A DNA stretch of 33,167 nucleotides, taken from NCBI GenBank assembly GCA_964058845.1, contig CAXKVR010000212.1:1-33167 (forward strand). The letters are read 5' to 3'. The translations under genes were made by a program, and so were the position numbers. The notes under the pieces are model-generated. The model did no database searches and had not been told where the DNA came from. It saw nothing but the letters and a program-made list of their open reading frames with translations. Below are positions 11,405 to 20,815 of the stretch, piece after piece. The first letter of the stretch is position 1, and every line of letters starts with the position of its first letter. The stretch is from Carex sylvatica. Taxonomy: Eukaryota; Streptophyta; Magnoliopsida; Poales; Cyperaceae.

Positions 11405-11695
11405 CGTTCTTCAGATTTGAAAATTTTGAAATTTTGAAATTAAAAAAAAAAATGGGTACGGGCACGGGTATACGGGCACAGGCACAGGTACGGGTACACG
11501 GATTCACGGGCACTAGGGTATACAGGTACGGGTAATCCGGTCCGGGTATGGTCGGATTTTTTCCCCAAAGGGCGTACCCTACCCATTTTATGTCTGTACC
11601 CGTGTACCCGTTTACCCGATCTATACCCAGGCTCGGGCACGAGTACCCCGAGTAGCGGGCACGGACGGGTCGGATACAGCCAGCCCGGGTCGGAT
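11405..11695. mobile_element. Truncated hAT-like element end, CGGGTA/TACCCG words
   Basis: An A-rich lead-in (GAAATTTTGAAATT, then A-run) is followed by many copies of GGGTACGGGCACGGG-type words and their complements. The same arrangement occurs at about 24650-24900, where it is part of an hAT-like element. The sequence is cut exactly at 11696 by the left arm of the large palindrome, so its missing half was probably lost in the event that made the palindrome. Confidence 0.55.
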
Positions 11696-12159
11696 TTTGA
11701 GCAAGGTCTTTTGAGATTATTCAATCGGCGGTGAAGAGGTACACTTTGAGGTATGCTAGCTAGATTTTTCTTGTCTTTCAATTTAAATAATACATGCATC
11801 AAAGATGCACAAGCAAGCAATTAATGATATAAATATTTGTTCAGATTTTGAAGCTTGCACTGGAGGAGACGATAAAAGAGGGAGTGTCATACATGTGGCT
11901 AAATTTTATTTTGCTATTGCACCAAGTTTCTTCAATTATTGTACTTTTTTTTGTGTTTCATGAATTTTATTTTGTGTTCTTAATTGATTTTGAGCTCCAA
12001 TAAATCAATGGTAAATAAAAAAAAAAATTATGTTGGTCAGCAAATATATATGGAAGCTGGCCAAATAAAAAAAATATTTTTTTTAGATCCAATATAACAT
12101 CAGGATCGGTTGTTTTGAAACAACCGATCCAGATAGTTTTTTTCTCCCTTCAGAACCAA

Positions 12160-12196
<37 letters not shown>

Positions 12197-12233
12197 ATCT
12201 GGATCGGTTATTTATGATACAACCGATCCAGAT

Positions 12234-12269
<36 letters not shown>

Positions 12270-12733
12270 TTGGTTCTGAAGGGAGAAAAAAACTATCTGG
12301 ATCGGTTGTTTCAAAACAACCGATCCTGATGTTATATTGGATCTAAAAAAAATATTTTTTTTATTTGGCCAGCTTCCATATATATTTGCTGACCAACATA
12401 ATTTTTTTTTTTATTTACCATTGATTTATTGGAGCTCAAAATCAATTAAGAACACAAAATAAAATTCATGAAACACAAAAAAAAGTACAATAATTGAAGA
12501 AACTTGGTGCAATAGCAAAATAAAATTTAGCCACATGTATGACACTCCCTCTTTTATCGTCTCCTCCAGTGCAAGCTTCAAAATCTGAACAAATATTTAT
12601 ATCATTAATTGCTTGCTTGTGCATCTTTGATGCATGTATTATTTAAATTGAAAGACAAGAAAAATCTAGCTAGCATACCTCAAAGTGTACCTCTTCACCG
12701 CCGATTGAATAATCTCAAAAGACCTTGCTCAAA
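11696..12733. repeat. 1,038-bp inverted repeat (palindrome) with arms that look identical
   Basis: The arms are about 11696-12209 and 12221-12733 around an 11-base loop (ATTTATGATAC, 12210-12220). Reading the right arm in reverse complement I found no difference from the left arm over roughly 510 bases, including exact lengths of several A/T runs. The outermost matching bases are TTTGAGCAAGGTC on the left and GACCTTGCTCAAA on the right. The inner part carries CACTA-type subterminal words (CTATCTGGATCGGTT and complements). The outer part is AT-rich with exon-like pieces. If transcribed from either side, the RNA would form a roughly 0.5-kb hairpin. Arm identity implies very recent formation, or an assembly or read artefact. 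Confidence 0.9.
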
Positions 12734-13235
12734 TGAAAAAAAAAAAAAATTGCTCAAATGAAAAAAAAAAAAAAAATTGAAACCATAAACTTTAATACTG
12801 CAATTTAGTGTAAATTAAAAATACAAAATATGCTCAAATGTGCATAAGAGATTTGAGAAAATAAATAGTATGTACCTTAAGTATAATTTAAGGGCATAAG
12901 CTACTGGGACATCATCCTTCATCTCATTCCATGAACTTGGAAGAGATGGATGGCACATCCTTATCAGTTTTCGTCTTCTTCGCCTTTTTTTTACTTGATC
13001 GAGACAGAGAGAGACAAAGATTGCTAAGTTGAGAGACGCCGGAGACAGAGAGAGAGAGACGAACGAGTTAAGAGGTGGTTTTGATTTTTGCAAAGTTGAA
13101 AATGAGAGATGCAAAATGAAAATAAGAACCCTAGAAAAGGGAGAGAATGAGACAGAGAAAGAGACGGAGGAGTTGAGAGGCAGGTTTGATTTTCGCTAAG
13201 TTGAAAATGAGAGGCGCGGAATGAAAATAAGAACC
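12734..13235 (-). other. Possible captured host-gene exon with CT-rich leader inside the CACTA complex
   Basis: On the minus strand a CT-rich leader (present twice, near 13150-13235 and 13000-13120) precedes a frame with ATG at 12958. It reads CHPSLPSSWNEMKDDVPVAY then ALKLYLR and ends at a donor-like AAG/GTACAT at 12876. Continuing on the same strand, a second piece lies in the palindrome arm: SFEIIQSAVKRYTLR, between CAAG (12725-12722) and a GTATGC donor. The two pieces join in phase. This looks like a fragment of a spliced gene carried by the transposon. I do not recognise the family, and no complete protein can be assembled. Confidence 0.4.
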
Positions 13236-13574
13236 CTAGTGAGTTATCAGGATCGGTTGTTTAGAACAACCGATCCTGATAGTTCAACTATCAGGATCGG
13301 TTGTTTATAAAAAACCGATCCAGATAGTATCTGGATCGGTTTTTATAAACAACCGATCCTGATCTATCAGGATCAGTTGTTTATAAAAACCGATCTAGAT
13401 ACTATCTGGATCGGTTTCCTATTATGGAACCGATCCAGATAGTTTTTTTTTTTTCAGAACCAACTTTAAAAAAAATAAAAAAATAAAAAAATAAAAAAAA
13501 AACTATCTGGATCGGTTGTATCATAAATAACCGATCCAGATAGTTTTTTTTTTTTTTTTTTTTTTCAGAACCAA

Positions 13575-13605
<31 letters not shown>

Positions 13606-13710
13606 CTATTTGGATCGGTTGTATCATAAATAACCGATCCAGATACTTTTTTTTTTTTTTTTTAGAGTATCTGGATCGGTTCTGGAGGTAGGAACAGATC
13701 CTGATAGTGT
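13236..13710. repeat. Subterminal repeat array, (CT)ATC(A/T)GGATCGGTT pairs
   Basis: About ten copies of a GGATCGGTT core alternate with the complement AACCGATCC, each pair separated by 8-12 bases (such as GTTTATAAAA), so each pair can fold as a small hairpin. Long A- and T-runs interrupt the array. The same words occur at 12096-12330, 15019-15575 and 20445-20815. They are the likely transposase-binding repeats of this CACTA family. Confidence 0.75.
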
Positions 13711-14177
13711 TTATATTTGTGTGTGTTATATTTTGCATAAATAAATTACTTCTTAAAAATTCCAAAAAATTTTTTATAAATAAATTATTATAATGAGCAA
13801 TGTTAAACAACATTTCTCCCTAAAAATTATTTCTAAAAAATGGTTTTTCTTCATAAATTAGTTAAATGTAAGTTACAAATATTTGTTACATCAAATAAGA
13901 TTTCAAGAAGAATGAAATTTATTTAGTTTTGATATTTTCAAACCACTAAAAATAAAAATGAAATAAGTTTTAAAAAGTAATTTATATATCAAAATATGAT
14001 AACTTATTTTACAAAAAAATATTTAAAAAATAATTTATATATCAAAATATGATAACTTATTCATATAATATCATAACATATAAATTATTTATAAATTATA
14101 TAAGTTATTTGTAAATTATTTATAAAATTATTTTAAAAAATAACATTCTAAATATCTGATAACTTATACATATTTAT
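13711..14177. other. AT-rich spacer within the CACTA complex
   Basis: Very AT-rich, with direct repeats such as ATAATTTATATATCAAAATA (two copies, about 13978 and 14031). No gene signal. Confidence 0.5.
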
Positions 14178-14197
14178 GAGGTTGGCTACTATGCTTA

Positions 14198-14622
14198 GAG
14201 GTTGGCTACTATGCTTATATAAGCATATCCCCACATATGCTTATAACTCATTTTTGTATTTTCAATATCCAAATGGTCGATCGGAACCGTTCATCTTGTT
14301 CTCCATATTAATATGTTTTTGGAGACTAAATTTTATATTTTTCTGAATTTTTTTACTATTTATTAAGCTAATTTGAAAATCTCTGATCCAACGGTGGCTT
14401 CTGATTTTACTGTTTTGTTAAGCCACCATTGGATCAACGATTTTCAAATTAGCTTAATAAATAGTAAAAAAATTCAGAAAAATGTAAAATTTAGTCTCCA
14501 AGAACATATTAATATGGAGAACAAGATGAACGGTTCCGATCAACCATTTGGACATTGAAAACACAAAAATGAGTTATAAGCATATGTGGGGATATGCTTA
14601 TATAAGCATAGTAGCCAACCTC
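14198..14622. mobile_element. Foldback MITE copy 1 (about 425 bp)
   Basis: The whole unit is a long imperfect inverted repeat with arms of about 200 bp. The left end GAGGTTGGCTACTATGCTTA is mirrored by the right end TAAGCATAGTAGCCAACCTC. The centre carries CCAACGGTGGC and its mirror GCCACCATTGG. The first 20 bases of the left end are duplicated at 14178-14197. It has no coding capacity. Long terminal repeats with almost no internal sequence fit a foldback or MULE-type MITE. Confidence 0.8.
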
Positions 14623-14629
14623 CTATGCT

Positions 14630-15018
14630 TATATAAGCATATCCCCACATATGCTTATAACTCATTTTTGTGCTTCCAATGTCCAAATGGTCGATCTGAA
14701 CCGTTCATCTTGTTCTCCATATTAATATGTGCTTAGAAACTAAATTTTACATTTTTCTGAATTTTTTTACTATTTATTAAGCCACTTTGAAAATTATTAA
14801 TCCAACGGTGGCTGCTGATTTTACTGTTTTGTGCAGCCACCGTTGGATCAGCGATTTTCAAAATGGCTTAATAAATAGTAAAAAAATTCAGAAAAATATA
14901 AAATTTAGTCTCCAAGCACATATTAATATGGAGAACAAGATGAACGGTTCAGATCGACCATTTGGACATTGGAAGCACAAAAATGAGTTATAAGCATATG
15001 TGGGGATATGCTTATATA
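14630..15018. mobile_element. Foldback MITE copy 2 (about 389 bp), head-to-tail with copy 1
   Basis: Second member of the family at 14198, in tandem, with the ends TATATAAGCATATCCCC and its complement. It lacks the outer GAGGTTGGCTACTATG block. Arms and loop differ from copy 1 by scattered substitutions (for example loop CCACCGTTGG against CCACCATTGG), so the two are siblings rather than a fresh duplication. Confidence 0.75.
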
Positions 15019-15096
15019 AAAAAACTATCTGGATCGGTTGTATCATAAAGAACCGATCCAGATACTTTTTTTTTTTTTTTTTTTTTTCAGAACCAA

Positions 15097-15134
<38 letters not shown>

Positions 15135-15575
15135 TCTGGATCGGTTCTTTATGATACAACCGATCCAGATAGTTTTTTTTTTTTTTTTTTTGTTTTTGTT
15201 TTAAAGTTGGTTCTGAAGGGGAAAAAAAAACTATCTGAATCGGTTCCATAATAGAAAACCGATCCAGATAGTATCTAGATCGGTTTTTATAAACAACTGA
15301 TCCTGATAGTGAACTATCAGGATCGGTTGTTTATAAAAACCGATCCTGATACTTCAACTATCAGGATCGGTTGTTTATAAAAACCGATCCAGATAGTATC
15401 AGGATCAGTTGTTTATAAAAACCGATCCTGATACTTCAACTATCAGGATCGGTTGTTTATAAAAACCGATCCTGATATACTATTAGGATCGGTTTTGTTC
15501 AAAGAACCGATCCAGATAGATATTAGTATCGGTTGTTTAATATAACCGATCCTGATAGGCCGATCCTGATTCCTG
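15019..15575. repeat. Subterminal repeat array adjoining the CACTA right end
   Basis: More than ten GGATCGGTTGTTTATAAAAA-type units alternate with AACCGATCC(T/A)GATA. The array runs up to the terminal repeat at 15589. Near 15065-15220 it contains T- and A-runs flanking AGAACCAACTT and its complement AAGTTGGTTCT, so that part can fold back on itself. Confidence 0.75.
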
Positions 15576-15589
15576 TTTTTCCACTAGTG

Positions 15590-15950
15590 ATCCGATCCCT
15601 CCTCATTTTCAAATTAGAAATAAAGTTGTAAGAATGACAAAAATCTAAGTGGATGTTGTGATTTATAATATTGTGAAACTATTACGTCATACCAAGTGGA
15701 TATTTTCTAAATAAAGTTGTAAGAATGCTGATTTTCTAAAAAAAAAAAAAAAGAGCGAAAAAGACCAGCCTTAAAATTAATTATTGTACACATCCAAAAA
15801 TCAGCATGACTTACTAGTGAAGAGGGCCAGCGAGAAGTGGCGCACTGCCGACAGCTCATTTGTATTTTATTGAGGATTTTTTTTTTAAATAGAATTTATT
15901 TTAAAGATTTTACTGAAAACAGCTCTGCTGTGGTCAAAATTCGAAATAAA
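15590..15950. other. Non-coding interval between the CACTA end and the MULE remnant
   Basis: No gene is visible. AAATAAAGTTGTAAGAATG occurs twice (about 15619 and 15711), a short direct repeat. Confidence 0.45.
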
Positions 15951-15954
15951 GTCT

Positions 15955-16107
15955 CCACCGATCTTACGGATCGGTGGAGCAAAAAACAGAAGCTCTACAT
16001 CGATCCTACGGATCGGTGGAGCGTTTTTTTACCCATTTTCGCATTTGCTGATCCCACGCCACAAAAAATCCTGCATTTTGCTCCACCGATCCTAGGGATC
16101 GGTGGAA
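15955..16107. repeat. Three short palindromes around GATCGGTGGA upstream of a PMD pseudogene
   Basis: TCCACCGATC(T/C)TA(C/G)GGATCGGTGGA-type palindromes occur near 15955, 15998 (left half changed) and 16081. They precede a CT-rich leader. Their placement parallels the palindromic CCAAACCGTA...TACGGTTTGG sequences inside the termini of the MULE at 25375, so they may belong to the terminal region of this MULE. Confidence 0.6.
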
Positions 16108-16310
16108 GCTTGGTTTCAAAATCCCCCGCATGGGGTCTCCTTTTTCCTCTTTTCTCTTCTTCCTTCCAGCCGAGCTCCTCTTCTTTTTTTCTGTTTTTTT
16201 CATTTTTTTTATCCTCTCAATATACTAAATCATTTCTCAATCCAATTGTTTCAAAATATCTGGATCGTTGAAGAGATTTGAAAATTCTTCAGATCTACAA
16301 TTTTGACAAG

Positions 16311-16838
16311 GTAAATATCTCTATTTTTATAATTTTTTATTTTTAGCCGAATTTAAATAAATAACTAATTTAATTTATTTTGTTTAGTATATTTAGAATG
16401 TTTTTGTGAAATGTAGTGTTAAATTAGTATTTGGTGTAATTTAGTGGTAATGTAGTATTAATTTAGTGTAATTTGGTATTAATTTACAGTTGATTTGATG
16501 TTAATTTAGTGTAATGTAGTGCTAATTTAGTGTAATGTAGTATATATATGTAGTATTAATTTAGTGTTAATTTAGTATAATTTAGTATATATGTAATATC
16601 AATTAAGTATTAATGTATTATAATTTGTGCAAAATTAGATGAATGTGTAAATGTGTAAATTGTAAATGTGTAAATTGTGTAAATGTGTAAATGTTTAAAA
16701 TTAGACTAGTAAATGTGTAAATGTGTAAAATTAGACTAGTAAATGTGTAAAATTAGACTAGTAAATGTGTAAAATTAGACTAGTAAATGTGTAAATGTGT
16801 AAATGTGTAAAATATTTGTTTATCAAATTTTCTAACAG
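16311..16838 (+). other. Leader intron of the PMD pseudogene, with minisatellite
   Basis: A CT-rich leader ends at GACAAG, followed by GTAAAT at 16311. The intron would end at TTTCTAACAG (16838), six bases before the ATG. The same design (CT-rich leader, leader intron ending just before the ATG) is seen in the other PMD gene. Between about 16630 and 16815 the intron contains a tandem array of GTAAATGTGTAAA and AAAATTAGACTA words with a period near 22. Upstream of it is a looser TTTAGTGTAATGTAG repeat. Confidence 0.55.
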
Positions 16839-16843
16839 AGTCA

Positions 16844-17784
16844 ATGGATAACCCGGATTATCCTGAGTTGTTGCAATTAGCACCACAGAACCACAGGGCA
16901 TGGTAAGTTCGTGATATGGTAATTTTTATTATATTTATTAATTATTTGTTTCAAATAAATATTATATGAAGTATTTCAAGGATTTATAATACTTAACTTT
17001 TTTTTTTGCAGCATACCTCTTCATTGAAGGTAAATGTACATCAAAGTATTGCTTACAACAGTCAGATGGACGATGCTATGAAGAGGTTAGAGTTGTATCA
17101 AATTGCTCGCCTTAATGATTGCAAGATTGATCCGCATTTGATTACTGCTCTGGTTGAGAGGTGGAGGCCAGAGACTAATACATTTCATCTACCTGTCGGT
17201 GAGGTGACAGTGACGTTGGAAGATGTAGCATGTCTATGGGGCTTACCGATTAAGGTTAATTAATAATCTCATAATAGTTTATCTGTTAATTTAATTAACT
17301 ATTTATAAAAAATAAATTGTTGATTGTATAATTCTTTTAATTTATAGGCGACCCGATTTCTGGCATCAGCGATACTGACTGGGACCCATACTTAGAGTAT
17401 GATCTAGGAGCTGACCCGGCTAGTTTTATCATCCTGGGACACCGGAAGAACGATTGTCCGTCTCTGCTTATGCACTTAGACTGAGATGGGTGCGGAGACG
17501 ATTTAATGATCCATTACAACAATTGAACGATTATGAGACAGTCGCACGGTACACCCGAGATTTTTGTATGGATTTATTCGGATCGGTTATGTTTCCAGAT
17601 TCGAGTGCGGAGGGAGTCCCTATGATGTACTTATAATTTATCTGCAGAGGCGGGACCATCCAATGCAAATTACGGTCCATCTACTTCAGATCCACCTCTT
17701 CCAGCAGGCCGAATAAGGAATCCTACTGATCCGTACACTCCCAGGAGTGACGCCCTTAGACCAAGGCGACGACGAAGGCGTTAG
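16844..17784 (+). pseudogene. Plant mobile domain (PMD) protein pseudogene with internal deletion
   Basis: PMD (aminotransferase-like, MAIN/MAIL1-related) proteins occur both as host genes and inside MULE and Gypsy transposons. Exon 1 (16844-16902) reads MDNPDYPELLQLAPQNHRA. Exon 2 (17012-17254) has the PMD core ALVERWRPETNTFHLPVGEV then LWGLPI. Exon 3 (17348-17636) holds GISDTDWDPYLEYDLGADP and, in another frame, RYTRDFCMDLFGSVMFPDSS then MMYL before a TAA. A fourth block (17644-17784) encodes a basic C-terminus ending DALRPRRRRRR. Exon phases do not match at two junctions and exon 3 is frameshifted. The central part expected between MMYL and the C-terminus is missing. An acceptor-like ATTTATCTGCAG just before the last block suggests the deletion ran from mid-exon into the last intron. 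Not functional. Confidence 0.75.
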
Positions 17785-18419
17785 CATGTGTCGATTGAGT
17801 AAGTGCATCTGTTAAGCATGATACATTTTAATTTTTGATTGGATTTTACTACATTTTTAACCATGTTTTATTTTTGTTTTTGTTTTTTCAGAGATACATG
17901 AAAAAATATAAGGTTAATGTTAGATTGGATCTATTATTTTATGTATGTTATATGTAATGTTGAGTGGACTATTGTAACTTTAATTAGACTAACTTATGCT
18001 TATTTGAAATTTTATATATGCTATCGGACTATTGTAACTTTAATTGGACTAACTTTAATTGGACTAACTTATGCTTATTTGAAATTTTATACATGAGAAA
18101 TATATTCTTAGAATACAATAAAAATATCAATATAAATTTTTCGAATACAATAAAATGTCAATATAAGATACATCCCTAAAGATACAATAAAATGTCAACA
18201 TAAATTCTTACAATACAATAAAAATGTCTAAATAAGATACATTAATGTAAATTTAGAAATCCATAAAACAATATAAACATAAATTTCTCAGTTTTATCGA
18301 GTAGATGCACCTGTTACAAAATGAGTACAACTTAGTTGAAATAAAATGATAATTATGCAAACGAATTGTCTTTTGAATTTTTAAATTGTTATACCCGAAT
18401 GCCTTGCTGCAGTTGACTA
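17785..18419. other. Intergenic AT-rich sequence with short direct repeats
   Basis: GGACTATTGTAACTTTAATT(A/G)GACTAACTTATGCTTATTTG-type sequence is present twice (about 17968 and 18026), and AATACAATAAAAATGTC-type repeats recur between 18110 and 18230. No coding signal. It separates the convergent PMD and transposase remnants. Confidence 0.5.
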
Positions 18420-19227
18420 TTGATTATGTTGTCGAGCATTTCGCCTCGTGGCAGGGGCCTCCATTTTGTCCATAGTCATTATTCTCCGCTTGTGTTTTCT
18501 CCTACCCTTATTTACTTTATCCGAATCTGGCCTTATAATGGGTCCATTATACAATGGCCAATCCCGTTTATTTCCAAATCCATTGAATCGACCAGACCAA
18601 GTGCTTATATAATTTTGTAAACTGTAATATGAACTAACATAGTCGCTAGAATTTAGCCTCCTCACGAAGCAAACTGCAAGAACATGGTTACATGGGATAC
18701 CTGTTAATTGAAGTCTCTGACAGCTACATATAGGCATTCCTTCTGCAGGGAAGGTAACATAATACTTCACTTCGCCCCGAACACCCTTCAATTAAAAAAA
18801 TGATTAACTTACTGTCAAATGTATTTATATCAAATGTATTACATGAAAGTAAATAATTAGATTTATCGAATGATTAACTTACTGTCTCGAGAAGTCCATT
18901 ATTATCAATAACCTCATAGTCGTTATGGCCAGCATACATCGCTCGTACCTCATGTTTCCTTGCTTTCTAATTACGACGATGTAAAATCTCGGTAATGTTC
19001 AACGAAAAATCCAATCCAGTTGCCTCTCATCCAATCGCGGCCTCCTGCCTATTTACAAACCAGTCGACACACTTATAAAAGGTCTTATCTACAATTGCAC
19101 ACACAGGTAGTTGCCTGGCAATCCTAAATACACTGTTTAGTACTTCAGAGCCATTACTTGTCATTATACCCCATCGATTGAGAATGAAATCCCTATACCC
19201 TATCAGAAACTTTTGGAGAACTTCCAC
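18420..19227 (-). pseudogene. MuDR-type MULE transposase, C-terminal part with SWIM zinc finger
   Basis: MULE transposases cut and paste Mutator-like elements. On the minus strand the first piece (19227-19027) reads WGIMTSNGSEVLNSVFRIA then RQLPVCAIVDKTFYK, the conserved region after the catalytic domain. After a frame change, MYAGHNDYEVIDNNGLLET (about 18939-18883) leads to a GTAAGT donor; the next exon starts near 18790. It contains the SWIM finger CSCQRLQLTGIPCNHV (CxC...CxH, about 18720-18670) and a basic tail to 18420. The catalytic DDE part is not present, stop codons interrupt the frame, and nothing recognisable continues beyond 19227. Non-functional. It is the only MULE transposase trace in the window. 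Confidence 0.8.
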
Positions 19228-19250
19228 ATTTTAATTCGAAAATTATAAAA

Positions 19251-20086
19251 TATTTTCGATGCACAAATAATAGTTATGGGCACATGAAGAGATCCGCACT
19301 GTGTGCTCCCTCTGATCCGGAAACATTAATATTTCATAATGTTGTATTCTCAACTACTTTTTATGATGAGAATTTTATATTGAAATAGAACTGAAAACTA
19401 AGTATTCTGATTAATTTCCGAACCGACCAAATATTACATGCATATATCACCTAACAATATTACATGCGGCTGCACCACTTCTCTCGATAGCTAATGTGAT
19501 AAACTTCAATGTTAATTTAAATCTAATTTAACATGACATATCTAAATTTTCTAAATTAAATACTTATAATGGCTACCCGAATATCCTAGAATATATTGTA
19601 TTCATTTAATTTTAGAGTATATTTCCTTCTTTGATCTCCTAATCGACCAAACGAAACCAAAACCAAAATAGAAAAGGAAAACAATTGTGACCATAATTAG
19701 TAGGTAGCAATACAATGGATGATAATTTTTGATAGAAAAAGACAAAAGATTATATTTCAACTAGACGAATATCAATAGATCTTTTCATTGAAATAAGATT
19801 ATCTGTAGATCCAGCATTTAATTTTTGAATATTTTCTAAAACTTGTTCATACGTATGTGTTGCGCACAGAGTGACACAGATAATAAGGTTCCTTAATATT
19901 TATTTATATATTAGACTTGTTGTTTAGAATTTAGTACGCATAATAAGAAGACTATATCCAGACCGTCAGTTGATTAAAATGGTTTTAAAATGAATTAAAT
20001 GCACAACCTTAGTAAGACTTTTTTTAGGGTAAGTTGGGAAGTTTTAAATTTATGGTTTTAAAATCAATTAAATGCACAACCTAAGT
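19251..20086. other. AT-rich non-coding stretch with a local duplication
   Basis: No gene. Near 19978-20085 the phrase GGTTTTAAAAT(G/C)AATTAAATGC is repeated about 70 bp apart with the following CACAACCT(T/A)AGTAAG, a small tandem duplication. Confidence 0.45.
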
Positions 20087-20430
20087 AAGGCCCATAAACA
20101 TCGTTAGTAAATTATGTTTAGAAGTTTTAAATTTATAGAGTAAAATAGCTGGCCTATTAAATTTGCAGTTATATATACAAGTTCTTGCTTAGCTGGCCTA
20201 TTAAATTTCAGGATTGTCAATTATATAATGTTTGACAAATGCATGGTTCAGCAAATTATATATTCCTATCTAGACCTACTCTTTTGTATTTATAAGAAAA
20301 TAATAAGGGTTCTCAAATAATTCAAGTTTCTAAGCTATCTATGTAAATAGAAAAATTCTAACAGTCAAGGACTGTATCCTAATTATTTAAATTATTTGAG
20401 AACTAACCAAATGAATTATATTTCTGTACA
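20087..20430 (+). repeat. Direct duplication, copy 1
   Basis: From AAGGCCCATAAACATCG to ATGAATTATATTTCTGTACA, this matches 21652-22080 in the same orientation with scattered differences, indicating an older duplication than the one at 2-7 kb. It lacks an 86-bp segment present in the other copy, and its right edge is the CACTA end at 20431. Confidence 0.8.
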
Positions 20431-20815
20431 CACTAGTGGAAAAACTGAAATCAGGATCGGCTATAGGACCCAACCGATAGTAATACCTATCTGGATCAAT
20501 TTTATTAATAAAACCGATCCTAAAAACTAATCAGATCGGGTTTTTTGGTCTACCGTTCCTAATTTATAAACTAATAGGATCGGTTCTTTCTAAAAACCAA
20601 TCCTGATAGTATCAGAAATGGTTCTAAGCTAAGAACCGATCCTAATTATCATATATTTGAATCGGTTGTTATAAGAAACCGATCATGATAGTATCAAAAT
20701 CGGTTCTAAACTAATAACCGATCCTAATATATGATAATTAGGATTGGTTCTTACCTTAGAACCAATTCTGATACTATCAGGATTGGTTTCTTATAACAAA
20801 TGATTCTAAAAGTGC
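20431..20815 (+). mobile_element. CACTA left-end fragment with subterminal repeats
   Basis: Starts CACTAGTGGAAAAACTGAAA followed by CAGGATCGGC, clearly the same family as the terminus at 15589. It contains eight or more decayed GATCGGTT/AACCGATCC words up to about 20815. No right terminus is found, so this is a truncated copy. Its repeat words are more diverged than those of the 12-15.6 kb complex, so it is probably older. Confidence 0.75.

Larger units (their letters stand above)
12096..15589. mobile_element. CACTA-derived non-autonomous complex, right terminus intact
   Basis: The right end at 15589 reads, on the minus strand, CACTAGTGGAAAAACAGGAA. This is a CACTA terminal repeat followed directly by the GGATCGG subterminal words. 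The next three bases, ATC (15590-15592), would be the 3-bp TSD. No matching CACTA start is found on the left, where the palindrome abuts unrelated hAT-like sequence at 11696. I infer that the left end was replaced by an inverted copy of the internal and subterminal region. No transposase (TNP2 type) coding sequence is visible. Two foldback MITEs are inserted between the subterminal arrays. Confidence 0.7.
15950..19250. mobile_element. Decayed MULE remnant carrying a PMD gene and a MuDR-like transposase
   Basis: A PMD pseudogene on the plus strand (16844-17784) and a MuDR-type transposase C-terminus on the minus strand (19227-18420) point at each other across about 630 bp. This arrangement supports one composite element. 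The transposase N-terminus and the right terminal repeat are missing, so the right side is truncated. I could not define terminal inverted repeats or a TSD, and the outer limits are approximate. Confidence 0.6.

Noticed and set aside
11440..11820. 126-codon minus-strand frame rich in Pro, Arg and Cys
   Set aside because: It reads through hAT-type CGGGTA words and crosses the palindrome boundary, so it is a repeat by-product.
15043..15249. 68-codon Lys/Phe-rich minus-strand frame
   Set aside because: Encoded by A- and T-runs and CACTA subterminal words.
16006..16203. 65-codon Lys-rich minus-strand frame
   Set aside because: It is the complement of the CT-rich leader upstream of the PMD pseudogene, with no family signal.
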